DNA of 64,000 bases from Serilophus lunatus (lineage: Eukaryota > Chordata > Aves > Passeriformes > Eurylaimidae). Shown here piece after piece: positions 13,651-27,599 of the stretch. The notes below the pieces were generated by a model, which had not been told where the DNA came from, did no database searches, and saw nothing but the letters and a program-made list of their open reading frames with translations. The DNA lies in contig VXBA01003135.1 of the NCBI GenBank assembly GCA_013399895.1, positions 1,133,553-1,197,552 on the forward strand, in the 5' to 3' direction. Positions within the stretch are counted from its first letter, which is position 1, and each line of letters begins with the position of its first letter. The translations under genes and the position numbers were made by a program.

Positions 13651-14727
13651 GAAGCAGCCATAGATATCCAGGTATCAGAAGACTTCCAGCAGAACAAACT
13701 ATAAACCTGACCTTTCCCTTCATTATGCTTAAGACATAATTGGGGACTAATGAGATTAAACTGTCCATGACTTGATTATCACTGACATTTCTGTTTAACA
13801 TACATAAGCAAGACCTCAGTGCACAATAAATGGAAGTGGTTTGGGTGTTGCCAGCTCAGTAAAGAGCTGCAAAGGAAAACTCTAGGATCTGTCATGGAAA
13901 TTCTGGCTGTTGCCAGGTGCAGCATTTCAAATATCTTGGAAAGGATGTTCCTGTAGTGCACGAATCACAGCCAAGATGTTGCAGCCGTAGCAGTTTTGGA
14001 GGAAAGGCTGAGTTTACCTCATTGTCAAAAAAGCACTTTCTGTACCCATGGATGTAAATGGAGAAATAATTGCCAGAAGATAGCTTTGGAAAACTACATA
14101 TGAAAATATCCCAAGAGGAGATAAACTCCAGGAACTGGTAATCCTGTTGAATCTACAAGAGCTGACAGATCAAGGGTTTTCCGAATCTGCCCAAGGCCAT
14201 CAGCACACACCAGCATCACACACAGGTTGTACAACTTGGACCATGCACAAGAGGCCAGTGGCTGCTGTGGGCACTCAAAGACCATAAGTTTATACACACA
14301 CCTGATGGAGGAAAAGAAACCCCAAGGGACTCTGAGCATCTACTTGGAAACCATTGGCATGGCATCAGCACCAGGTGCCACTGTTAAACTTGCCTTCTGT
14401 GTCATGGAGAAATTTCTATGCCAGAAATATCACTTAGGAGAATTATACAGTCAGTTTTGAAGAATCCTGGAACTGAAGGGATGATAGTGTCTGAGTGACT
14501 TAATACTCTTTAGTATTCAAGGCTGATTTAATGTAAGTCTTTAGAAAATCAGGAAAGAAGAATTTAACCAATAAAAAGTGCTTTTTAAAATTATGCTTTG
14601 GTTCTTTTTAATGCTAAAAAGAGCAATTATTGCCATGAACTTCTGACAGGGACAATGAAGATCACTTCTGATCTAAGATTGGTGAAGGTGTCTGGTATAA
14701 ATGAATGAAGACAATGTAACAGAGATT

Positions 14728-14742
14728 AAAAAAAAAAAAAAA
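14728..14742 (+). repeat. Poly-A run (A15)
   Basis: Fifteen consecutive A. No recognisable retroposon body lies upstream, so a processed-transcript tail cannot be claimed. Confidence 0.85.
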
Positions 14743-16311
14743 GTGAAAGAAAGAACAATCTTGGGCTTCCAATGAAATACTCTCCAGTAAAAGCAAAAGT
14801 ATTGAAAAAAGTTTGCAGACAGAGTCTAAATTACTGTTATTTATAACGTTATTGGCATCTGGTCCCACATGCTTTATGCAACCCCAGTGCAACAGAAAGA
14901 ATGTGGTACGTGTAAAACACTACCTCTTTTACCATGTCAATCAATGTCTTTGTCTCTTGTTTCTTTCCCATCCCTTGCAGGAAAAGCAAGGAAATCACAT
15001 TTGTTCTGCAAGAGTCTGATGCAACTGAGAACTTTGCATTTGGTAAACTTTTTACATAGTGTATTCCCTTGTCTTGCATGTTATAATTGATACTCAGTAC
15101 TAACAGTATTATAACTCAATATCAACAGTAGACACTTTCTCTGGGAATGTGGCTGTGAGGAAAAGAAAGAACTACCATTTGTTTACTGCTTTGCTTGTTG
15201 CTGTTCATCCCTCAGCAGACTGGTGTGGCCTTACCAAACGTTTCCCACCATTCTGCTTTTTAGGATACGACTTATTAACAGCTTAAATTTCATTTTATCA
15301 GTATTAGATATAAACATATTCTTATTACAGGCAGAGAGAAACAGATTATCCTGGCATATGGAATGTTTTATTTACACACCATGGACGGCATATATCAACT
15401 TTCACAGCTAAAAAGGCATCATTTCCTTGCTGAGAGATTAACTTCTCTCACAAAGTTATGACATGAATATTTCAATTCTTCCTTCATGCATAAGAGTTCC
15501 GAACCAAGACAGCAAGATCTTCAGAAAACTTCTCCCTGTGCTTGAAGAAAGCTCATGCAACTATAAAATGATATTACAGCACAACTGGGGCCTTGCTGTT
15601 CTTTCTACAAGATGCAGACAAATGAGGAGACAAGGTGATATTGTGGGATTATTTTCTTATTGCAGTAACCTAATTAATTTCATTTTGTTCACACTTTGAT
15701 CAGATTTTCTTTTCTTGGAGATATTAATATTTCCACACACATGCACTTCACACAAAAGATTAGAAGGTTCCAGTTAAGCAAGATGAAACAGATCAAGAGA
15801 GGGTGAGGGAAATAATCTCTGACAGAGAAATGAATGAGGTATGAGCCATGATCCTTATACACACAAAACTATTTTAATACAACATGAAAACTACATTTTT
15901 TTAAAATGCACATTATCAAGAACACTTTCTACCAGATACAGCCACTTGAGAGTGATGACAAGGTCTTTCATTCCATGAAAATAGAAAAAACACAACCACA
16001 AAAAAAGAATCGGAGAGAAATGAAAAGAAAGTCTGTTCAAACTACTATTAAGTTTTGCCATAAATAACAACAGATGGGAACGGTGGCTTTACCCAAGGCA
16101 AATGAGATCACAGACAAAAGAATGTCAGCACCACTGTCAAATGGGTAAACGGGGACTTTTTCCTGCAATTCTAAGGCAATAAATTGCTGCCATCTCTGTT
16201 TATGTGTGGCACAAAGCAGCAGTCAGTGCAGACAGTACTGTGATTATAGTGATGTATTTGAACCACCTGCCGCCCTGATCTGAGTTGATGCATCTTACCT
16301 TGGTGCAAAGC

Positions 16312-16880
16312 AATGTGATAAAGTTTCTGCTTAGCACCACACAGCCCCTCAGCTCACATCTCGCACAGGGGTGGAGGAGAATCCGAAGGGCGAAAGTGAG
16401 AAAAACTTGTGGCTTGAGATAAAGACAGTTTAATAAGGGAAGCAAAGTGGCTTCTGCAAAGTAAGAGGAGTTCATTCTACTCCTAAACAGCTGGCAGAGG
16501 TTCAAACCATCTGCAGGAAAGCAGAGCTCCAACACATGGAGGAGCTACTTGGGAACACCTTCACCATAACTCCAAATATTCCCCTTTCTTCTCACTTTAC
16601 CCCACTTCCATTGCAGAGCACATCAAATGGTCTGGAACATCGCTTGGGTCAGTAGGAATCAACTGTCCCAACTGTGTTCTATCCCAGCTCCTTTCCTACC
16701 CCTGGCTGGGGTATCCTGAGGAACAGCAGAGGTCTTGAAACTAGCCAAACTCTGCTCAGCAGTACATACCAGATCCCTGTATTATCAACACTGTTCGGGT
16801 AACAAATCCAAAACACATCAGCAAACAGCTACTATGAGCAAAATAACCCTGTCCCAGCCCAAAGCATTACAACTGGATAG
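16312..16880 (-). mobile_element. Avian endogenous-retrovirus LTR, minus strand, probably solo
   Basis: The best-preserved LTR in the window. From the left, in antisense, it shows the LTR terminus followed by AGCACCACACAGCC (16335-16348), the AAAGTGAGAAAAACTTGTGG segment (about 16393) and GAGATAAAGACAGTTTAATA (16417-16436). Further right come a segment rich in short GGAAAGCAG/AGCTCC blocks and TATTATCAACACTGTT (about 16779-16794), then ACAAATCCAAAACACA near 16802. This order matches a common LTR type I know from bird genomes. Both ends are approximate and no target-site duplication was identified. No gag, pol or env is visible on either side, so a solo LTR is likely. Short open frames at 16200-16535 (-) and 16735-16923 (+) are by-products of this repeat. 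The exact family name is not assigned. Confidence 0.85.
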
Positions 16881-19800
16881 TCAAATAATGGGACGTGACA
16901 CAGTGGAACCTACTGTAATTTAAAAACTACTCTCAAAGAAAGGGACTTTAGATATGTTTTATTGTCAGGATCTCAACTGCTCCTTGATTATAGTCCACAT
17001 ATTCTAGGAGAAATTTTCAAGGTGTGGTCTTGATACAGCATACATAACAGACAATTCTTATCTTTCATTCATCTGCATTAGAATGTGATTGTGCACACCT
17101 TCAATTTGTATCAGAATCTACATATATCTTCTCATTCAGCTGCTTGGAATCTAACAACTTCCCTTAAAAATGTCTTTCATATCAGAAATGCTAATTTGTT
17201 CCTAAACACTATTAAAGTATGATAGAATGATAAACAAAGAAATTTTAAGTAGAAGATAATTATTTTTGCCTGTCCTATGCAACATAAAAGGATTGAAAAT
17301 AGTAAAAATAAAAATCTCTCTAAACAGATGTTACAAATGGGAGTAGCTACAATACTCTTGTAGTTATGAAGTACTCACCAGCAAAATTACTACAAGGAGT
17401 AAATATGGGACTGATCACACATTTGCAAGAGCAGAAATTGGCTTTGTTTCAGTGTTAGCTGATTTCAAGTTTTTCTGTTAATTTTGAGAGAGATATTCCT
17501 CACGTGCCCACACCTGGCACATTTTATCTCCAGTATGACACTGATCTGACCTGTGCTTCATAAAGGAAAAGGGTCAGGTCACCAACCTGCCCATTGCCTT
17601 TAAAAGGGAACCAGCAAATCTGCAAAAGCAATTCTTCTGTGCTGTTCATCACATGAAAATCTTGTCAGGAATCCCCAGGGAACAAAGAATCTTTGTCTGT
17701 ATGAATAGTCAATTGTCAATTTAACTGGGCCAGTTTCCTGAAACAATTGCTTGTACAAACTAAAGAAAGGAGATCTCTACAGCATTCAAGTTAAAGAAAA
17801 CTAAACAGATTTTGCAATAAGTCAGATCCATAACTTACACTGACTGCTAAATTTTCAGAAACTCTGGGACAGACACAGATAAGCATTTATTAGTTTTGTC
17901 TATAACCCTTCATTCCACATGACTATTTTTCAATTGCCTGAGGCTTAGGCATACATTTTTGTCAAAACTTGAGAGCACAAACCAAAGCTTTGAGCTGTAA
18001 CATTCTTTGACTGGACATACTGTTACAGCCATGTAGAGTGACAAATCAGGACATGCCTGTGGAGAGTTCATCTACCAAGAGTACCCCAGGAGGATCCAGG
18101 TTTTAATTTTGGAAAGTATTTCCAGGTAAAGCACTAAACTAAATCATGGTTTTCCTGTTACTCTGGTTAGCAAAAGGAAACGTCTTTCTCGTCAGACCAT
18201 GATTATTCATGAAGTGACCCATTTGATGGCAGTTACTATAATTTCCCTGGTACTCACATAGCTCAAGAGTTCTTCAGATGTGTGCCCTAAGATCTGCATT
18301 TATAGAACACCAGCTGGTGCTTCACACTGATCAAGTTCTGCTGTTACCAACATACTACAAGGCCTTGTTTCCCTAAATATAAGAGTGTTAAAATTATCCA
18401 CAGTATTATTCATCTATTACACTGAACTAAATAGTGCTTCCATTGATTTGTGATTTTTGTTATTGTTTTCTTAAAATATACTCACAGTATAAAATTTTGC
18501 CATTTGAAGAGAGAGTGTGATGACAGCTATACATAGACATACTCAGACTGCTGGTTTCAGCAGCATCTGAAATATAAATCCCTAAGCAGCAGAAATAGAA
18601 ATTCTTAAGTGGCACTTTGAGATTCAAAATTTTTGGAGGGCACGTGACCAAAGCATGTGGCTACAATTATGCTATTTGCATTTTTGTCACAAACTAGAAT
18701 GTGCCCCCTTGGTCAGAAGTCAGAGACACCAAAAAGTCAAAACACTAAGAAAATTTACATTACTCCTTTGCACGAGGCATACAAAGATTGGTAAGTCCAG
18801 AACTCTTGGTTCTGCACATTTCCTCAGAAAAGAATTGACAAAAAAACCCCTGTACACAACATTATTTCCTAAATTCCTAATAACACCACTCAGGCACTTA
18901 ATGCCACACACAGCACCAGTCAGAAAGTGAGACTGCTGCAGGCTGGAGAAGAAAACTAAACATACAGTGCTGGTATGGTCACAATATATCCATCAGCCTG
19001 GTGACGGATGACTTAGTTGAACTGAATACTGATAGAGAAGAAATGCTTGAACAGACAAACTCAGAGAAACTTCTGACAAGTGGTAAGAGGTACAATAGAA
19101 ATGGCATACAAGAAAATGAACAAGTAGTCCACTTGTACCATCCCTCCAAGTCCTGGCAGGTTCCAAAAATACCTGAGCACCAACAAGCCACGTGCTAATT
19201 CCATAAGGAGGCTACATGAATGGATGTATGAATTATCATGGACATGCAAATGGGAAAACCAGGAAATATTCCTGTTGAGATAATTTACCAAATGGAAATC
19301 TTGAGGGGAGAGAAGGCAGGAGATGCCAAAGTGCAATATATGGGCTCTGAAAAGAGACAGAGTATATTGAAATCACACCTCAGCCTCAAGGAGTGTTGTC
19401 AGAGGGGTTGTAACACTGCCACATTTCAGGACATGACTTTCATTTATAGCAAGGTCCCTTTCAATTTATGACAGGATTAAATGTCCTTAGAGTAAAGGTT
19501 TTAGTTTGGATACTGTTGGGGATCCAGGCCACCAAAATGCTTGTCAGCCTATATGTATGGGCACAAAATCTGGGTTAGTTCATTAGAGTAAGTCAGGTAA
19601 TTTTTCTCTTATGGGCAAGATATTCTAAACTATTTCCTTCACTAACATGAAACTTCACAAAACATACTTTGTGTTTGAGAGCAGCTAAGCTCAAATGGTT
19701 ACCAGCAGACAGGTCTCCCCTATTGGTTTTGTTATTTTCTCCTTTATAATGACCAAAACTTGTGAGCTGGCTAACAATGTACCTATGAGGAATGTCAGTG

Positions 19801-20140
19801 CTTAATAGTACAGTGCTATTATCACAGTGAGCAACATCCAGGATTATCTGTGATGGCAAGTAAATGAATTTAGTCTGATTGGTGTTTTAATTGCAACTTA
19901 ACTTTTTGAAATTTCTCACAGATTAATAATATCTTTATTTTTCATCATTTTATTCTTTAAAATTGTTTTTGGTGAATTCAGTCATAGGTACTAAAAAAAC
20001 AAACATCATTACCAGCATACAATGATTTGCTTTTAGATTTTTTTTCAAGTTTGATTTAAAAAGGTCAATTACCCTATTCTCTTTAGCATACTAAGGGATT
20101 GTTTTAGCTCTACAAGATACAGCTACATGACAGATGAGAC

Positions 20141-20159
20141 TAACATACAATGTATGTTA
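20141..20159. repeat. Short inverted repeat (8-bp arms, 3-bp loop)
   Basis: TAACATAC - AAT - GTATGTTA forms perfect 8-bp arms. Too short for a miRNA precursor or a transposon terminus by itself. Confidence 0.5.
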
Positions 20160-22101
20160 AAATCAGGATAACAGCATTTCCTGCAATTAACCTTTACTGT
20201 AAGAACAGCCTGAGTAGTCATTCAAGGGGAAACAAGAGATCTACACCTCCAGTGTATGTAGGCAAAGCAGGGTTGTAGTCTCTCATCGTGTGACTACAAG
20301 AATCCTCATTCTCTGCACCCCGGCACATTATGTTCATGTGTGTTTATTGAGTGAGACAAGACACTGATGTCTTTGGGAGAGGGGGGAAAGGGGAATGTAC
20401 TACTATTGTTAAGGCATTCACCTGTGACCCCATGGGGTTCCTGTAAAAGAAGGTGTATACATATATTTTACATTAAAAAGCTAATTTCACCTATATTTTG
20501 AGAAGGTTCAAAGCCATGCTTCTCAGAGTGAAAAATGAAATTAATTACACCTCCATGATTTCTAATCAGCAATCAGTTTTAACAACTGTTAAACAACTGT
20601 TCCCCCAACCCCTCAATATCCATCAGAAGTAACAGTAAAGTTGGGTTTTCATGTTGCAAAAAAACTCAAACATTAAAAAGGAAATAATAGTCTCACTTCA
20701 GACTAGCAAAAATCATCATCATTTATTGTATAACTACAGGCATAACAATGCTTTTAGTGGCAGTCCTCTCAGTCCCGTTGTGTGGGGCTGTTTAGTGCCA
20801 TAGTACCTCAACTCCTGAAAAAATATTAAGTGTACAGGCTAAAACACATCTTAGCTAGGAAACACTTTGGTGATACAATTTAGACTGATGTTGACAGTAT
20901 AATCACAGAATTAAGTTTTTGTCTGAAAGTGAGCAAGATTGTAAGACATTCCTTATCTAACTCATAAATCCCATCAAGCCTGGGATGATTAATTTAAAAC
21001 TATGGGTATTTAGAGTGTCTATTTTTCTTCCATAAATAACTCGTTGGTATTCAATACTAAGCAATACATAACCCCTAACAGCTTCGAAGGCCAGCTACAG
21101 ATGGTGCCCCTTGACTTGCTCACACATAAGGGAGTTTAAGGTCGACTTGCATAAACTACCAGCACATTTAGATGCTGCCTTCTGGGACTCTAATTCGTAT
21201 TGTGCCAGGATATTTAATGATTTAAATGATTGCAAAGTTCTATACCTTAATACCAAGACACCGGTTTTAAGGTCTATCTTTAGAATCAGTGCTGTTCTGT
21301 TCTGATATTTGCTGAGTGCTACTGCAAACTGATCTACCTGAAGTTAAGCCCCAATCCTTCACCGAGGCTCAGCCATATTTTCTGTGGTTTTTTAAACTTG
21401 CAAGCTTGTTTAAAAAAACAACTAGATTAAAAAAGGATATTAGCTTTTCAATTTTTACTAGAGGGGGGGAAAAAAGACTAAAATAGGTATTTTGTGTGTG
21501 TGCCTTTTTCATTTCTCGTTACTCCTTAGATAAAAAGAAGTATGGGAAGACTAAAACAACAGTCATCATCTAGAGTAGCAATCAGAAATGGTTTTGATTC
21601 ATTGCACATTTACCTCTGTTATTGATTTTCTACTCCCTAGTAAGCAAACATCTAACTCCCAAATTCAAGCAACAAAGAGAACAATGAAGATTTCCATTTA
21701 AGAAAGAAATAGTTTCCTCTGATTATTCAGAAAATAATCTTGCTTTTTTAGAGAAAGCAAAATTCATATTCACACAGCTGCTTCTCAATACTATCCCTAT
21801 CTTTAAGTCCAAACCCTGCTGACAGCCGACCCTTTGGAAAAGCCCTCAAACACTACCCAGACGAAACAGTGCTCACAAGCAAGTTCTCCCACTTTGGTAC
21901 ACCCTAAAATAACTCAAGAATTTGATTGTATCCAGTAGGTGCCAACCAGACAGAACAATCCAGCACAGATATTGATTGGTGCTGGTTTACTGCAGCTGCT
22001 ACACTTCCCTTTCAGAGAAGGATTTTCAGGGTGGTGCAAAATCAAAAATGCAAAAGGAACACAAGGTTGACACACAATAAAGCATAGAGCAAAGTGGAAT
22101 T

Positions 22102-22118
22102 AAAAAAAAAAAAAAAAA
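22102..22118 (+). repeat. Poly-A run (A17)
   Basis: Seventeen consecutive A, without a recognisable retroposon body to the left. Confidence 0.85.
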
Positions 22119-23954
22119 GGAGTAGGAATTTAAGATTCTAAAATAAATCACTCACTCTACAAATGTCCTCTTATTGAGTAAGAATATGATTAAATACTAT
22201 GGCAGAATGATATTCCTGTCTACTGTGCTACCAAGAAACAAAGCATTAAGTTGATTTCCAATACTATCCTTTTCTTGATTGTCTGATTCCCTTTCCATAA
22301 TTTTGAATGATAATACCCAGGAATGAGGCTAAAGGATAAATGTGGCCTAGCAGCCATGAGAAACCTGGGGAGACTGGAAAGTGTATGTCTGCAAGAAAAC
22401 AAATGAAACAAGGAATAGAAACAAGAAAAATTAAAAATCTATTTAATTCCAAGTAACACAGTTTTGCTCAGAAGCAAGGTATTAATGCATTCCAAAGTGC
22501 CATTCGGATCATTGCCATTCAGACTGATTTATAATCACTGTGTACCTGATTATTGTATTTGTTTGCATGTGTATAAAATGAAACTTTTTTTTTTCTGGTC
22601 AGGACTATAGATTTTCACTGAAATAATTATACTATATTCCTACCTCACATAATTCCCCTCCAGGTATAAGCTGGAGAGATAATGTTATTACTTGGGAATA
22701 ACACTTAGAAGAACTGTACTCTCAGGAGGGAAGAGCTGCTTCACTGTGATGAAATAGATAAATTGGCACTTCTCCGGGTGCAGTCAAGAGATATGATACT
22801 AAGACTGCATCTATTACCATGGCATCAAAATGCTGTGATATCACCATTGTAGCAGCCCTCTGATGTAACCCTATCTCTAGATTACAGAGAGAAAGCCAAA
22901 ATCAAAACTCAAAAGGCAAATACTGCAACAGGATTTAAGAAGCTAGAAAAAGACTTAAGTGGAATTTAGACACTTGAATCTTACAATGCAAAATTAAATG
23001 CCTTATTTAAAGAGGAGAAAAAACAAACAAACAAAAAAACCAAACATTGTTACAAATAATAAAAATTCCCAACCAAAACAAAACAATAACTAATCAATTC
23101 ACCAAACGGTGAAAAACCCTTGTGACTATCTAAATGTTTGCCATAAGGTTCTCTGGGCCTGGAGAACAGTTGTGTGTTGAGTTTATTGTTTTTCTTGGTG
23201 CTGAACAAGATTGTGATCAATCCTAAACCTGCCTGTTGTGATCCACAATCAAGATTTCCTATGCACGTGTCTGTGTCTAAGAAAAATGTTTACAGGGATT
23301 TTTTGTCTTGCCATGACCCTATCCCAGCAACTGTGATACCACAATCACATACTAAGAGCTTTTAGTTCTGCACAACTCTGTCCAAGGAACACCATTCCAA
23401 AAAATTCTTCATTAAATCTGTAAAAAGCAGCAGAGGACAGAACAGAATCATCGTTGTGGCAACTATGGCCTGGTGAGGACACTTGAGACGAAACACTGGA
23501 GACAATCAAGACCATCTTAATCATGACTTGACTTCCTGCCAGAAGCCATGTCAAACCACAGACAGGCCCTTACAGCTGTTACCCTGGAAGCTTGAAAAAG
23601 CCACGGTGAAGCTCAAGAATTCTTGTTGCTTTTGAAGTTCACATTATTATTTTGGCATTATTCAAGTGTTTGCTCATTCATTCTTCACTTCCAGGCTCCA
23701 GCAGCTACTAAATATTAAATTAGTTGTGTAAATAATAAATTTACAACAGAATTGTTAATTATAGTAAATTACAGTAATATATGTTTGTTATAGAATGTCA
23801 ACTGTATTTATAATCTATTAAATTAGAGTTATAATAAGGATTTAATAAAATTATCAACTGCAATTGTGTTCTTACGATGTTTCACTGCGTGGGCTTCTGA
23901 GTTTTTTGAATTGTCTGGATCAAAACAATAGTGTGTTATCCAAGGATATTCACC

Positions 23955-24112
23955 ATGACCTTTCTTTATCTGAAAATCCATATGAATGCACGAGTTTATT
24001 TCACATGAATTTTCTCACTTTCAGCCTTCTGATTCTCTCCCTCATCCCACCAGTGAGGAGGGGGTGACTGGCTGCATGTGGATGAATTTCTAGCTGGAGT
24101 TAAACCATAACA
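23955..24112 (+). mobile_element. Avian ERV LTR 3' fragment, plus strand
   Basis: The plus strand carries a CTTTCTTTATCT block (about 23959), then TTTTCTCACTTTCAGCCTTC (24010-24029) and GATTCTCTCCCTCATCCCAC (24031-24050). Next come a G-rich GAGGAGGGGGTGACTGGCTG stretch and a GGAGTTAAACCATAACA terminus. The order matches the 3' third of the same LTR class as the copy at 16.3 kb, in opposite orientation. The 5' part is too decayed to delimit. Short open frames on both strands here are repeat by-products. Confidence 0.65.
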
Positions 24113-27100
24113 AGTGTCAAAACTCATTTCAATGTTCATGGTGACATTTCTTGCTCCAAAGACTCCTTGTGTATTTTTCACATGTCTCATTTGAAAAAAG
24201 GGAGTATGGTTTTGATGGCCATCTACAGGGATGATGCAATCACCTCAGCTTGGGAAGGGAAGAAAGTGCCTCCTGATGCCTAGATATTAATCCTAGTTGG
24301 ACAGAATGGCTGTGATTTGCAATAAACTGCCAGGCCCCATCTTTCTGGTGAGAGTGTTGACTTCTCTGGATTAGAATCCAATGGTTGGTATTTTGAAAGA
24401 AAGCACACGTAGGATTTAGGTCTCTCCTTTAGACACCAGGTGCGTAAAAGACCTCCACTGCAGTGACTAATTTTTCTTGCTCCAGCTTAGCCTCTTGGAG
24501 GATTTAAGTCTATGTGAACTTTGCCCAGGTCACATAAGACTTTCCTGCATAGGGAGAAGTAAAGGCTGACACCATAGTAACCCCTATCTCAGCCTGAAAC
24601 CATGGTAACAGGATCGTCTTGCTTCAGGCATGCTACCACAGGTACCCTGCACTATTTCAAAATATTCAAATTGAAATAAACTGCTTTGGAGCAAGTCAAT
24701 TTTCTGACACTGATTCCTTCAAATTATTCCAACTGAAAATATTGAGATGGACTGCAGGTCCTATTAGAAACTTTAAAGGAACACTGTTAAAAATGGTTGA
24801 TGATTCATCTTGATGCATCAAAGAAGGATGGGTAGTTAGAAAATTCTGTCCTAAAATTCCCTTGAAACTGTGCTACAGAGAGACAGAAGGGTTTCCATCT
24901 GTTCACCTGTAGATATTCTTAAAAGCCTTTCCTGTGAGTTTCTGCTTTAATATAGAAAAATACTACAGAAATTACCACTGGTTGCACAGTCTAACAAAAA
25001 TAGGCGAAAAACAGGGACCAAAAGCCTTTTTGCACTGACCAGCTACTTTCATTTTCAGCAAACTAGAGGTTATTTTTAGCCCTAATAAGTGTAAGATTGC
25101 TGCTTTCAATTTAATTAATCATAAGGTTATTCGTAGAAATAACAAGTCCAAGATTTTGTAACAGAAATGTGATTTCCATGTGATGTTTTTCCTTTAAGCA
25201 GCCAGTAATGTAATTAAGAAGAGAAAAAATGTAGCCCTACTCTTCAAGCTTTTCTGCAGGCAGGAACCAAATTTATGACTGCTACACCTACATTTTGTCT
25301 GGTATGAATAAAATAAGGTGGGGATCACAATATGTTGTGTCTCACAGAATCCCAAGAGCTCCAAGAGGTGCAGAGAGATGTGTGCACACCAGGAAAGAAG
25401 CAAAGAGGACAGAGAGAACAATATTAGTCACAACTGAGTTGATACCATTTCTTCAAATGCAGAGATCATTTCTAAGAATTTAAGTAGTTGATAAATTACA
25501 AAAAAAGCAGCTGTTCAACACAGCAATATTTTCTGCATAGAACACAATGAGAATTCTTAGCAACTTAATGCCAGATTGTTTCATAAGTATTTTGCTGCCT
25601 GACTCCCGCTGAATTATTATGGAACAGGCTGCCAGTAGGGGATGGCTTTTCCTAATGATAGTTGGTATTGGTTTTTAAGTGACAGTTTCTTTCAGAAAAC
25701 AATTTTTAAAAAATCCTAATTGACTGTCAGTATTTTATTATCCACATAAATGCCAAATCCTTTTGCTAACATTATTATTTTATTGGCATTAGTCTACTGA
25801 CATGCTATAACACATGTTAATTATGCTTTGCATAGCATTTCTCTTAATTAATTATGGCCTTAATGAATGTCCTTGGCTTCTCATATTGTTAGAAAAGGTA
25901 AATAGGGGCACAGCACTTAACTCTATACCATCAATTTAAAAAGTATTTCTCCCATTTTGTCTTTTTTTTTTTAATGCTAAATTACTCTAAATGCACATAG
26001 CCTATATGAAGACTCTAAATAAAATGCACAGAATATTTGTTGCAAAACCTCAGTTTTTGTGGATGAATACTCATTACATAGAACCAGGAAAAGATAAGTT
26101 CAAGTCCACTTCTGAGGACAGAAATATGATTTGCCTATGCTGTTCATCAGTGGCTAAAATACCTGAAAACCCTACCTAAGCCTGTTTTGGGGAGATCTGG
26201 GGCAAATACACTCTGCTCAGAAATAAGTAAATTAAAAAGAAAAGCTAATTTTATTTTTCTCTAACTCTATGCACATGAAACAGTGAGCCAATGATATTCA
26301 AAAAATCATTAGACTGAAGCCAACAGTAATATTATCATCTGATTAACAGCTTAGAAAATATCATCAATTCAATAAAGCACTGGAAGAGCTTTTCCCCCTC
26401 ATAGGCTACTTCACTTCTACATAAAATAATGAAATAAGAAAGTGCATTTTCAGCTGCATAGCCCAACTGATGAGCTGGGATAAGCCTGGATTGTGCCTAT
26501 TTGAAACATACGTACATATATACAAATAATTTCAGTGCCTCTGTATATACATGCCAAACCCATGACAAAAATGTACGTGGTCTTTGACCCAGCTCCTCAG
26601 CAGCCACATCCACTATGCAAAGGAACTCATTGCTATGGATTGTGGAAAGGGGTCTCCTCAGCTGAAAGATGCTTTTCAAAAATATTTCTTCTTCTAAGAA
26701 TTACATGTTTATCCCCATTCAAAGGTCTGCTGCAATTTGACTCTTTTTAGCAGACCTGCCAGCATTTCTCTAGTCAACAACAGGAAATTACTAAGACTAT
26801 TTTATTCATCTTGTGCTACACACTCCAACCCACGCTGCCTGCCTGCTCCCTAATGGTGTCCTGGGAAGTTTATCCCATTAGCAAACACTGCATCAAGATG
26901 CCTCAATAGTGTACAAGTACCTTGTGCCCCATAAATACACACCTATTAGCAACTAAAAACCTTCCCTGTCTCCAGCTGGAATGACATGATACCCATTTCA
27001 GCTCTTTTTACATCAAATTTATTTGCAGGTAAACACAAAACAAACCAGATGATTCTCTGGCAAACAAGGAATTTGGAACAGCAATGAATAGAAATTGCAG

Positions 27101-27599
27101 TCTGACAGGTGAGCTGTTCTGCTGAGGTTCTGAAGCTGCTATTTTGGTTGGGAAAACATTTATGCAAACTGCTCAGAAATTTGCCTTGCTCTACTGCCCA
27201 TCCAATATCTTATTTCTCTGATGGAGTCTCATTTCAATGTAATCATATTCTCAGTAAAAATTGAATAGTGCAGGAAGGGAAGATTTGACACAAGTTATTC
27301 TGTTCAAAATACATGAAAGGCTATTAAATCTGGCCATAGGCTTTTTCAGGAGGGGGAAAGGAATGTTTACTTGACTACATTTAAAATACATTTTATGTGA
27401 AATTTTGATTTATACTAAATATCTCCACTGATCCCTTTGACACTTCTGTCTGTAGTAAACATGATCTAGTGGAAACATAAGGCTTATTTCAAATCCTAAA
27501 AGGTAATTATAGCCTAGACAGTCCAGAAAAGAGAAAAAATAAAGATCACCAACAGCTCCTCTGTGCCTAAGGGAAGTTTTAATTAAAAGTCACAGGAGA
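24113..27599. other. AT-rich noncoding sequence
   Basis: No gene recognised. CCATGGTAAC near 24601 is RFX-like. The interval includes a conserved-element-like stretch at 25570-25880, listed separately, and a moderate candidate around 26780-26960. Confidence 0.55.
25570..25880. promoter_or_regulatory. Candidate conserved noncoding element (homeodomain-site rich)
   Basis: Many TAAT/ATTA cores, a TTAATTAATTATGG block near 25844, a CATGTTAATTATGC block near 25812 and a TGACAGT motif. There is no simple repeat and no transposon signature. AT-rich homeobox-site clusters of this kind are common in vertebrate enhancers, but conservation was not tested. Confidence 0.25.

Larger units (their letters stand above)
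11401..16311. other. Noncoding sequence, no gene recognised
   Basis: AT-rich sequence with moderately GC-richer islands at about 11760-12170 and 14100-14460. Short frames exist in both islands on either strand, but none has a recognisable domain or a consistent splice context. Contains a 14-bp direct repeat at 13589-13650 and an A15 run at 14728-14742. Confidence 0.55.
16881..23954. other. AT-rich noncoding sequence
   Basis: No gene or named repeat recognised over about 7 kb. It contains the small hairpin at 20141-20159 and a poly-A run at 22102-22118. Several overlapping sense and antisense frames around 18.7-19.5 kb are short and lack domains. The 23700-23870 stretch is very AT-rich. Confidence 0.55.

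Noticed and set aside
16735..16923. 62-codon frame as a small gene
   Set aside because: It falls mostly within the LTR at 16312-16880.
20141..20159. miRNA precursor hairpin
   Set aside because: Arms are only 8 bp and flanking bases do not extend the stem.
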